Assembly: GCA_947258845.1 (NCBI GenBank)
Contig: CAMYJZ010000038.1
Coordinates: 1 to 34,330 of the forward strand
DNA from: an uncultured Ectothiorhodospiraceae bacterium
GTDB taxonomy: Bacteria > Pseudomonadota > Gammaproteobacteria > UBA9214
Direction: 5' to 3'
DNA: 34,330 nucleotides
Below the pieces are notes generated by a model. It ran no database searches and was not told where the DNA came from. It saw nothing but the letters and a program-made list of their open reading frames with translations. The position numbers were made by a program, and so were the translations under genes. This document shows, one piece after another, positions 28,030 to 34,330 of the stretch; positions within the stretch are counted from its first letter, which is position 1; each line of letters begins with the position of its first letter.

Positions 28030-28650
28030 ATGAAGATCACCATCATCAGCGGCAGTCACCGGGAAAATTCGCAAAGCGAGAAAGTGGCGCGTTACATCGA
28101 AAAAACCCTCAAGGAGCAGGGGGTCTGCGATGAAACCTGGCTGTTCAGCCTTGCCGCTAATCCACTTCCGCTCTGGGACGAGGGTATCTGGAACGAGGAC
28201 CCGCACTGGGACGAACTGCTCGGGCCGATATCCGCGCAACTGAAGTCAAGCGACGGCTTTGTTGTGGTCTCCCCTGAATGGCATGGCCAGGTGCCTGCCG
28301 GGCTGAAGAACTTCTTCCTGATGTGGACCTCCAAGGGGGCCGAGCTGGCACACAAGCCGGCACTGATCGTGACGGTGTCATCGGCCGATGGCGGCGCCTA
28401 CCCGGTGGCGGAGTTGCGCATGAGCAGCTACAAGAACAGCCGCCTTTGCTACATCCCCGAACATGTCATCTTGCGTAATGTCGAATCGGTCCTGAACAGC
28501 AATCCGGATGATAACAATGCCGGTGCTGATGAATATTTCCGCAACCGGATCCTCTATGCCCTGAAGATACTGCGCGAGTACGCCCTTGCCCTGGGGCAGG
28601 TCCGTGCCAGCGGGGCCGCGGATCTGTCCATCTATCGCAACGGAATGTGA
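28030..28650 (+). CDS. NAD(P)H-dependent FMN reductase family flavoprotein
   Basis: A 206-residue flavodoxin-like oxidoreductase. The FMN phosphate loop GSHRENSQS is at residues 8-16. The isoalloxazine-contacting motif is SPEWHGQVPAGLKNF, corresponding to the SPEYNGSIPGxLKN signature of the family, and VSSADGGAYPVAELR follows. Family members reduce FMN, quinones, azo dyes or chromate with NAD(P)H; the physiological substrate here is unknown. The C-terminal 50 residues are helical. The start fits the family N-terminus MKITIISGS, and the SD-like GAAGAGAG lies close upstream. It is a single gene behind a plausible promoter. Confidence 0.92.
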   Translation: MKITIISGSHRENSQSEKVARYIEKTLKEQGVCDETWLFSLAANPLPLWDEGIWNEDPHWDELLGPISAQLKSSDGFVVVSPEWHGQVPAGLKNFFLMWTSKGAELAHKPALIVTVSSADGGAYPVAELRMSSYKNSRLCYIPEHVILRNVESVLNSNPDDNNAGADEYFRNRILYALKILREYALALGQVRASGAADLSIYRNGM

Positions 28651-28819
28651 TCGCCTGAAGCGGCCCTGCCGCAGCTGTCAGGTGCTGTGAACAATTGTGA
28701 ATAATCACCCGTGCAGGCCCCTGTTCCGGTGCGGGCAGGCTAGTATTCGTCTTAATCGAAACTGCCCGGAGGGCGGCGCGGATTATCAGGGAAGTAGCTG
28801 GAATATAAGGAGGTTTGCC

Positions 28820-29035
28820 ATGGGATCTGGAGACCGGATTATTACCGATATTACTGCCTGGGACTGGTACCAGCAGCGTTACGAGAGGTGCCTCGAGCGC
28901 TACGGGCCGGATAGCGTGCTTACCCAGGGATTCAAGGACGTGCTGGAGCGAATTGATCGACACCATATCGAGGAGAAGACCCTCAGTGTGCACTATGCCA
29001 CCGAATACAGCCGGCCGCAGGACACCAGTGCCTAG
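28820..29035 (+). CDS. Small 71-residue protein of unknown function
   Basis: A charged soluble protein with a predicted helical middle (WDWYQQRYERCLERYGPD, then TQGFKDVLERIDRHHIEEKTLSV). It has one cysteine and no signal peptide. The start is set by an ideal AAGGAGGT at 28807-28814, five bases before the ATG. The frame also opens back to 28697 without any start signal. A strong hairpin follows its stop. A near-perfect ribosome binding site on a 71-codon gene suggests high expression. I do not recognise a family. Confidence 0.7.
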   Translation: MGSGDRIITDITAWDWYQQRYERCLERYGPDSVLTQGFKDVLERIDRHHIEEKTLSVHYATEYSRPQDTSA

Positions 29036-29054
29036 CCCATAGCCTGCCCTGACT

Positions 29055-29085
29055 ACAGAACCCGCCAGTCGGCGGGTTCGCTGTT
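29055..29085 (+). terminator. Probable terminator after the 71-residue protein gene
   Basis: GAACCCGCC (29058-29066) pairs with GGCGGGTTC (29071-29079) around the tetraloop AGTC, extended by ACAG/CTGT with a bulge. Only a weak GTTTCC follows, so the stem is strong but the T-tract poor. It also stands downstream of the minus-strand gene at 29119 and could serve both. Confidence 0.65.
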
Positions 29086-29118
29086 TCCGAAACGGGCTTT
29101 CCCGGGCGGTACCCGGCT

Positions 29119-29328
29119 TCAGGCAATGAGCAGTGTGAATACCAGGTAGGCTGCGCTGACAATCGACAGGCCCGAGCCCAAGATGCTGAGCCAGTAATGC
29201 CTGCTGCGTATGCCGGCGACGACGAAACCGATTCCCAGCAGAAAGCTGAATACGGCAGCGCCGATAAATGCACCTTGTCCTATGGGTGGCCCCAGTTCAT
29301 TTGGCGAGTCGCCGATACGGTAGCGCAT
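29119..29328 (-). CDS. Tiny two-helix membrane protein
   Basis: A 69-residue protein with two hydrophobic helices (GAFIGAAVFSFLLGIGFVVAG and WLSILGSGLSIVSAAYLVFTL) joined by a basic turn RSRHY. The frame is open back to 29559, but that part overlaps the Sel1 gene and has no membrane-protein character. The ATG at 29328 with the polar start MRYRIGDSPNELGPPIG is therefore preferred. The ribosome binding site is weak. It converges with the 71-residue gene and is divergent from the Sel1 gene. Function unknown. Confidence 0.6.
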   Translation of the reverse strand: MRYRIGDSPNELGPPIGQGAFIGAAVFSFLLGIGFVVAGIRSRHYWLSILGSGLSIVSAAYLVFTLLIA

Positions 29329-29444
29329 GGTTTGTAGCAGGTTCCGGTCAACGCTGTATGATGCAACTGGCCGGCTGTGCGGCCGGGGTGTATTAGACCG
29401 GTTCGTTGCCAGCGACGTCAATGCACGATAAACGACCATGGTGG

Positions 29445-29472
29445 ATGACCTGTGGGTGAAAATACCTATAAT
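29445..29472 (+). promoter_or_regulatory. Candidate sigma-70 promoter for the Sel1-repeat gene
   Basis: ATGACC (29445-29450) and a consensus TATAAT (29467-29472) lie 16 bases apart. A transcript would start near 29479. That lies downstream of the ATG at 29438 and supports translation from the TTG at 29504. Confidence 0.35.
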
Positions 29473-29503
29473 TGACGCTGACTCACACGAGAGCGACGCG
29501 ATA

Positions 29504-30949
29504 TTGCTCAAGACCGTTCCCTTGCTGTTGCTTGGACTCAGCCTGTTTGCAGGGTTCACACCCGCCTGGAGCGGATGGGATGAAGGCGAGAGCGCTTACC
29601 TTCGCGGGGAATATGCCGCGGCCTTCAGGCAGTGGCAGTCATTGGCGGAAAACGGCGATGCCGGGGCCCAATACGATATCGGGGTGATGTTGCACCAGGG
29701 CCTGGGTGTCACCCGGGACGACGCCACGGCCGTGCACTGGTTCAGGCAGTCCGCGGAACAGGGTTATCCCCTGGCGAACTTTGGCCTGGGCTACCTGTAT
29801 CAGACGGGACACGGTGTACCACAAGACATCCAAAAGGCCATGAAGTGGTACCGCCATGCCGCGGAGCAGGGCCTTGCCCGGGCCCGGTTCAACCTGGGCG
29901 TGATCTACCTGCAGGGTTCCGGCACCGGAACAGACCTCGCCGAGGCCCTGAAGTGGCTTACACTGGCCGCGGAACAGGGCCTGGCAGAGGCGCAGTTCCA
30001 GCTGGGACACCTTTATGCCGAGGGCGGTGCTGTGCCGCAGGACTATCGCGAGGCCATGAAGTGGTACCGGGAGGCGGCCGAGAGCGGTCTGATCGAGGCC
30101 CAGTTCAATCTCGGTGTGCTCAACACGCAGGCCCAGGTCCACTCCGAGGCGCTGCAATGGTATCGCCGGGCCGCCGCGAAAGGTCATGAAAAAGCTCAAT
30201 ATAATCTGGGGGTTATGTATTCAGAGGGGCAAGGGATCGCGGCGGACCCGGATCAGGCCCTGCGCTGGTACCGGGAGGCGGCGGAACAGGGGTTCGCGCG
30301 GGCTCAATATGCCCTGGGTCGCCTCCACGAACACGGCATCGCTGTCCCGCAGGACACCACGACGGCCCTGGGCTGGTACCGGCAGGCTGCCCAGCAGGGC
30401 GATGTCAGGGCGCAGTTGCGGCTCGGACAGATCTATAAAGAGGGCCGCGGCGTCTCGAAGGACGGCGACCAGGCGCTGGTGTGGCTCAAGCAGGCCGCAA
30501 TGCAGGGTGATGCCGAGGCCCAGTTCGAACTGGGCGTGATGTACAAACAGGGGATCGGTACACCGCAGGATATGGCCGAAGCGGCCCGCTGGTACCGCGC
30601 GGCGGCCGAGCAGGGGTATGCCAGGGCGCAGAATAATCTCGGTTATATGTACGGGACGGGGAGTGGCGTTCCCCAGGATTACGTGCTTGCGCACATGTGG
30701 TACAACCAGGCCGGGGCGAACGGTATTGCGCTGGGCATCAAAAATCGGGACAAACTCGCCAGGGAGATGACGCCCGATCAAATCGCCGAGGCCCAGCGGC
30801 TGGTGCGGGAGTGGTTGAAACGCTGTGAGGGTACCGGTCGCCAGCGTCTGGCCACCACGCCGACTGCACCAAACGCCGCGTCCATAGTCGGTTCCGCTAT
30901 ACAGTCTGCACCGCCGGCTGCCGGCCCGGACACGCAAAACCGGCCATGA
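29504..30949 (+). CDS. Exported Sel1-like repeat protein
   Basis: A 481-residue protein made of about ten Sel1-like (TPR-related) repeats of about 36 residues. Recurring elements are AxxxLGxxYxxGxGVPQD, AMKWYRxAAEQG and ARAQxNLG. Such solenoids act as protein-protein scaffolds, often in the envelope. The frame also has an ATG at 29438, but the first 22 residues from it are acidic and would precede a good signal peptide (LLKTVPLLLLGLSLFAGFTPAWS). A TATAAT box also lies inside that stretch. The TTG at 29504 therefore fits better. The C-terminal 60 residues are low-complexity, rich in alanine, proline and threonine. It is followed after 243 bases by a SPOR protein. The exact start is uncertain; the family is clear. 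Confidence 0.9.
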   Translation: MLKTVPLLLLGLSLFAGFTPAWSGWDEGESAYLRGEYAAAFRQWQSLAENGDAGAQYDIGVMLHQGLGVTRDDATAVHWFRQSAEQGYPLANFGLGYLYQTGHGVPQDIQKAMKWYRHAAEQGLARARFNLGVIYLQGSGTGTDLAEALKWLTLAAEQGLAEAQFQLGHLYAEGGAVPQDYREAMKWYREAAESGLIEAQFNLGVLNTQAQVHSEALQWYRRAAAKGHEKAQYNLGVMYSEGQGIAADPDQALRWYREAAEQGFARAQYALGRLHEHGIAVPQDTTTALGWYRQAAQQGDVRAQLRLGQIYKEGRGVSKDGDQALVWLKQAAMQGDAEAQFELGVMYKQGIGTPQDMAEAARWYRAAAEQGYARAQNNLGYMYGTGSGVPQDYVLAHMWYNQAGANGIALGIKNRDKLAREMTPDQIAEAQRLVREWLKRCEGTGRQRLATTPTAPNAASIVGSAIQSAPPAAGPDTQNRP

Positions 30950-31192
30950 CAGCCGCGTATTTACGGGACGCAGACGGAGAAAGCGGGTCCGCTCGCTTGC
31001 CTGGCCCGGGTGCAATCACGCAGGTGGACGTCCGCCCGGGCAGGTGTCGGTATCAGCGGGCCCACGATTTGAACACAAGCTGTTGTCACGGACCGCGTTC
31101 CCTGTTTCAATATCCCGCATGACACGCTCGATGAAGATCTGTGTTACCGGGGCTGGAAGGTTCACTGCGGCTGATCAGAAAAGGAAATTGCA

Positions 31193-32248
31193 TTGTCCCG
31201 CGTCACTGCCAGAAAACTGAAAAACTTCATGCGAAAAATGAAGGATGAGGGTACCGAAGGCTTCGCGGCCGGTCCCTGGTCAGGCGATGGAGTCCAGGCC
31301 TCCCCCGCCGTGGACAGGCGCCCGCGGTCGTTGTGGCCGTCGGCGAACAGCATTGTCGCTGCACTGGCCCTGGTGCTGATTATCACCGGGGTGGTGGGTG
31401 CCTATCTTTCCAACAAGTCGAAGCGCGAGGCCGTCATCGCGCAGGTCGACGCCATTTTGACTGAACCCCTGAACAATCCGAAGGCGGGACGCCTGCAGGA
31501 CCTCGAGGCCCGGCTGGCAAACAGCCTTACCCCTTATCAAAAACGCCTGCGGGACCTGGAGCTGGAATTGACGCAGACACGTGCCTATTATGACGAGCGT
31601 CTGCAGGACCTGGAACAGCGGCTGGTTCATGCCAGCGGGCCCTACGACGAGCGTCTGGACAAGCTGGAGAACATGCTGGTCAGCGCGAGTGACCCCTACA
31701 AGGAGAAATTGCACGGGATCGAGCAGCGGCTGGTGCATACCACCAATCGCCTGGATGAACTGTCTGCCGTAATGGCATCGCTGACGAGCAGCGCCGAGGC
31801 GATTGTTGCAGCGAACGTGGCCATGATGACCGACCCGCCCGGGGCACTGCCGCTCAGGCCTGCTGTCGTATCCCGTGACAATATCGCGCTGCCGCGGAAG
31901 GAGCCGGCGCCACCGGCCGTTACCCGGCAGGCACCCGCCGGACCGGCAGTGCCGGCCGTTGCCCTGCAGACACCCGCCGGGCCGGTAAGCGATCTGCCGG
32001 GCCCGGGCAAAACCGGCCCCTGGGTAATCAATATCGGTTCCTACGCTAAGGAGTCCATGGCCATCCGCAAGCAGGCCGCGTTCCAGAAGAAGGGTGTCGA
32101 GACGGAACAGGTGGCCGCAAGGGTGGGAGACCGGACCCTGTATCGCCTGCATGTTGCCGGCTTCAACAGCCGCAAGGAGGCCAGCGCCCATGCCAGGACA
32201 ATCGAGCAGCAGCTGGGACTGAAGGAAACCTGGATCAAGCGTCGCTAA
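31193..32248 (+). CDS. SPOR domain membrane protein with 18-residue repeats
   Basis: A 351-residue single-pass inner-membrane protein. The cytoplasmic N-terminus (about 1-50) is basic, followed by one transmembrane helix (IVAALALVLIITGVVGAYL, about 54-72). Residues 96-185 hold five consecutive 18-residue repeats with pattern P-Y-x-E-R-L-x-D-L-E-x-x-L-V-x-A-S-x. A proline/alanine-rich linker (about 220-275) leads to a C-terminal SPOR domain (about 277-350, WVINIGSYAKESMAIRKQAA through YRLHVAGFNSRKEASAHA). SPOR domains bind glycan strands lacking stem peptides at division septa, so a role in cell division or envelope remodelling is likely. AAGGA seven bases upstream supports the TTG start. Confidence 0.9.
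   Translation: MSRVTARKLKNFMRKMKDEGTEGFAAGPWSGDGVQASPAVDRRPRSLWPSANSIVAALALVLIITGVVGAYLSNKSKREAVIAQVDAILTEPLNNPKAGRLQDLEARLANSLTPYQKRLRDLELELTQTRAYYDERLQDLEQRLVHASGPYDERLDKLENMLVSASDPYKEKLHGIEQRLVHTTNRLDELSAVMASLTSSAEAIVAANVAMMTDPPGALPLRPAVVSRDNIALPRKEPAPPAVTRQAPAGPAVPAVALQTPAGPVSDLPGPGKTGPWVINIGSYAKESMAIRKQAAFQKKGVETEQVAARVGDRTLYRLHVAGFNSRKEASAHARTIEQQLGLKETWIKRR
31478..31747 (+). repeat. Five in-register 54-bp (18-codon) repeats within the SPOR gene
   Basis: Repeats begin at residues 96, 114, 132, 150 and 168 of the SPOR protein, each exactly 18 residues. Conserved positions are P/Y at 1, R/K at 5, L at 6, L/I at 9, E at 10 and L at 13. The protein-level match is good while the DNA has diverged, so the array looks old. 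An 18-residue period (7+11) fits an extended, nearly straight coiled coil. Confidence 0.85.
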
Positions 32249-32348
32249 CCGGCCTGCTGTCTTTCCCGCAATTCACCTCGTACCGCCCTGTCCCGCCCGG
32301 GATGCGCCATAATTAAAACAAGGCGTGACCAGACCACAGGGGCGTGAT

Positions 32349-33788
32349 GTGACCGATCACAAGCACGAAAGCATGTCATTCCGTGAGGGAGTGGACCTCA
32401 TGGTTGACCGCGCCACCCTGGCGGCCGGCCTCGATCCTGATGCCGCTTGTGTCATCAAGGCCTGTGATGCCGTGCTGCAGATCAAGTTCCCGGTCAGGCT
32501 GCGCGGCTCCATCCAGGTGTTCACCGGCTGGTGGGCGGTACACAGCGCGCATCGCCTGCCGGCAAAGGGCGGCCTGCGGTTTGCACCCCAGGTAAGCCAG
32601 GATGAAACCGAGGGCCTGTCTGCCCTGATGAGCTACAAGTGTGCCATTGCCGATATCCCGTTCGGCGGGGCCAAGGGCGGCCTGGTCATCGATCCGGCAA
32701 AATACCAGATCGACGAACTGGCCGAGATCACCCGCCGTTTTGCCCGGGAACTGGCGCGCCGCGACCTGCTCAATCCGGCCACCAACGTTCCGGCCCCGGA
32801 CATGGGGACCTCTTCCCGGGAGATGGCATGGATAGCGGATACCTACAAGACCCTGTTCCCGGAGGATGTCAACCAGGATGCCTGTGTGACCGGCAAGCCG
32901 GTCAGCCGGGGCGGTATCCCGGGACGCACCGAGGCGGTCGGCAAGGGTGTGCAGTTTGCCTTGCAGGAATTTTTCCGCCATCCCGAGGAACTGGAGAAGG
33001 CCGGCCTCAGCGACGGCCTGTCCGGGCAGCGCGCGGTCATACAGGGGCTTGGCAATGTGGGTTACCACACCGCCAAGTATCTTTCCGAGGAGGACCAGGT
33101 CAAGGTCATCGCCATCATCGAGCGTGACGGCGTGGTGTTCAGCGATGACGGCCTGAACGTCCATGACGTGCGCCAGCATCTTGCCGAACATGGCGAACTC
33201 AAGGGCTTCCAGAAAGCGGAATACAGCCCGCAGGGCAGCGAGGCACTGGAGCTGGAGTGCGACATCCTGATCCCCGCGGCGCTGGAATCGCAGATTCATG
33301 CGGGCAATGCCATGAATATCAGGGCCAGCCTCATTGTCGAGGCGGCCAACGGTCCGGTGACCTATGAGGCAGACGAGATCCTGCAGCGCCGCGGCGTGGT
33401 AATCCTTCCGGATATTTATATCAATGCCGGTGGTGTGACCGTGTCCTATTTTGAATGGGCACGGAACATTTCCCACATGCGCTTCGGACGCCTGCAGCGC
33501 CGCTATGAGGAGTTGCGCGGTACCAGTTACCTAGCGGCGCTGGAGAATATGACCGGTAAAGAGGTGCCACGGGATCTGCGTACCGAGATCGTGCGCGGCG
33601 CCAGTGAGCTCGACCTGGTGCGTTCGGGCCTGGACGACACCATGCGTGCCGCCTTCCAGGATATCCGCGATGCCATGAAGCACAATGCCAATATCCATGA
33701 CTACCGTACCGCGGCCTATGTCATCGCCATCCAGAAGCTGGCACGGTCCTACTACGACATGGGCCTGGTGAACCCGCCGGAGGAGTAG
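32349..33788 (+). CDS. Glu/Leu/Phe/Val family amino acid dehydrogenase (likely glutamate dehydrogenase)
   Basis: A 479-residue NAD(P)-dependent dehydrogenase interconverting an amino acid and its 2-oxo acid plus ammonia, with glutamate as the most likely substrate. The catalytic domain shows KGGLRFAPQVSQDE, SYKCAIADIPFGGAKGG (K97 substrate-binding, K109 catalytic) and PAPDMGTSSREMAWIADTY. The Rossmann domain has VIQGLGNVGYHTAKYL, and ADEILQRRGVVILPDIYINAGG completes the active site. I chose the GTG at 32349, preceded by AGGGGCG. An upstream GTG at 32325 adds eight residues, and an ATG at 32373 would shorten it. It stands alone on the plus strand, convergent with the DUF6498 gene. The NAD or NADP choice cannot be read safely. 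Confidence 0.92.
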   Translation: MTDHKHESMSFREGVDLMVDRATLAAGLDPDAACVIKACDAVLQIKFPVRLRGSIQVFTGWWAVHSAHRLPAKGGLRFAPQVSQDETEGLSALMSYKCAIADIPFGGAKGGLVIDPAKYQIDELAEITRRFARELARRDLLNPATNVPAPDMGTSSREMAWIADTYKTLFPEDVNQDACVTGKPVSRGGIPGRTEAVGKGVQFALQEFFRHPEELEKAGLSDGLSGQRAVIQGLGNVGYHTAKYLSEEDQVKVIAIIERDGVVFSDDGLNVHDVRQHLAEHGELKGFQKAEYSPQGSEALELECDILIPAALESQIHAGNAMNIRASLIVEAANGPVTYEADEILQRRGVVILPDIYINAGGVTVSYFEWARNISHMRFGRLQRRYEELRGTSYLAALENMTGKEVPRDLRTEIVRGASELDLVRSGLDDTMRAAFQDIRDAMKHNANIHDYRTAAYVIAIQKLARSYYDMGLVNPPEE

Positions 33789-33876
33789 CCAGCATTTCTC
33801 GCTGGGATATCGCTTTATAACTATGGGAACATTCCGGTTTTAATTGAAACCAGCGTATGCAGGTGGGTGAAACAAT

Positions 33877-34330
33877 TCAAAAACCAGAATGTCCCCTTTT
33901 TTCCTGGTCTGTTTCCCTTTCAGCAATACCCGTCAGCCCGGTTTTTCCGGCGCGACTGTGTTCGATGACATGCATGGCCATGTCGGCCAGTGTTTTAAGT
34001 ACCAGGAACATGACCAGCCGGGCCGTCGAGTCGCCGGCGAAATGACTGCCCGCCAGGATCATGGTGTGCATGGGGATGATGCGGACATAGGGAAAGAACA
34101 TGATGAAGCCGAGGTTCGGTTTGCGAGCGGCATCCCGTTCCCGGTTATAGCCGTACGAGTAGCGGTGATTGAAGAAAAATATCAATACGCATGCCGCGAC
34201 GCCGGCGCTGGCGATACCGGAGTCGATGCTGTTTTCGGCGAACAGGAAGACCAGGTAGGCAAAATGAAAAAAGCCGTAGTGCACGGCAAAGAAGAACGCG
34301 GTCTGCCGCTGGGTCTTGCGCGTCGGTTCT
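33877..34330 (-). CDS. DUF6498-like membrane protein, C-terminal part (5' truncated by window edge)
   Basis: The frame stays open to the right edge, so the beginning of the gene is outside the window. About 150 residues are visible, starting EPTRKTQRQTAFFFAVHYG. They include two or three hydrophobic helices (FFHFAYLVFLFAE, IASAGVAACVLIFFFNH, LVMFLVLKTLADMAMHVI). The motif PYVRIIPMHTMILAG and the ending KTLADMAMHVIEHS resemble DUF6498 membrane proteins, whose function is unknown. The GTG at 34284 is an internal codon rather than the start, because the family sequence continues upstream of it. Confidence 0.8.
   Translation of the reverse strand, partial: EPTRKTQRQTAFFFAVHYGFFHFAYLVFLFAENSIDSGIASAGVAACVLIFFFNHRYSYGYNRERDAARKPNLGFIMFFPYVRIIPMHTMILAGSHFAGDSTARLVMFLVLKTLADMAMHVIEHSRAGKTGLTGIAERETDQEKRGHSGF

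Noticed and set aside
29329-29559. N-terminal extension of the tiny membrane protein on the minus strand
   Set aside because: It overlaps the divergent Sel1 gene and its promoter and has no start signal. The ATG at 29328 gives a compact two-helix protein.
32376-33476. A 366-codon open frame antisense to the amino acid dehydrogenase
   Set aside because: It is a shadow of a clear enzyme gene, with no recognisable motif and no ribosome binding site. The same holds for the long antisense frames at 10004-10897, 5472-6092 and 31280-32191.

Overview
The window reads as about 34 kb of chromosome from a GC-rich, chemolithoautotroph-like gammaproteobacterium. The lineage is inferred from recognisable family members: a PykA-type pyruvate kinase, SrkA/YihE kinase, the PA2778/PA2779 pair, NnrS and P-II proteins. 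A Chromatiales-like sulfur oxidiser is plausible, but the sequence does not prove it. I see no rRNA, tRNA, CRISPR array, transposase or prophage gene, and no gene-free stretch above 300 bases. Both edges cut genes: transketolase at the left and a DUF6498-like membrane protein at the right.

Layout. (1) 1-6330: the co-directional central-carbon cluster tkt-gap-pgk-pyk-fba, the set that serves the Calvin cycle and lower glycolysis, closed by a clear rho-independent terminator. (2) 6350-11575: a YkgJ-type cysteine-cluster protein, a membrane-anchored orphan, a 938-aa membrane PAS-PAS-GGDEF-EAL c-di-GMP protein and a UspA-like stress protein. (3) 11620-14950, minus strand: SrkA-type kinase, GNAT acetyltransferase, DoxX-like protein and NnrS, with GNAT and DoxX overlapping by 8 bases. 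(4) 15165-22390: two secreted subtilases with calcium-binding type 3 repeats and dockerin-like tails on either side of a five-repeat MscS/CmpX-like channel, then the PA2779-PA2778 pair (small membrane protein plus lipoprotein C39-like peptidase with TPRs).

(5) 22579-24874: the most interesting locus, a tightly packed operon of two paralogous DUF1538 membrane proteins, a divergent P-II protein with no tyrosine, and a two-CBS-domain protein. Spacing and overlaps (1 base, 21 bases, 4 bases) argue that the four form one nucleotide-controlled membrane system whose substrate is unknown. (6) 24875-25469: a structured intergenic region in front of an orphan small membrane protein. (7) 25537-29328: phosphoglucomutase, a secreted cysteine-rich protein, an NAD(P)H-dependent FMN reductase, a 71-aa protein with an ideal ribosome binding site and a tiny two-helix membrane protein. 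(8) 29504-34330: a Sel1-repeat protein, a SPOR protein with five exact 18-residue repeats, a Glu/Leu/Phe/Val-type dehydrogenase and the truncated DUF6498 protein.

Starts were chosen from ribosome binding sites, signal peptides and family length. Several genes appear to start with GTG or TTG. Family names come from recognition of sequence motifs, without a database search.
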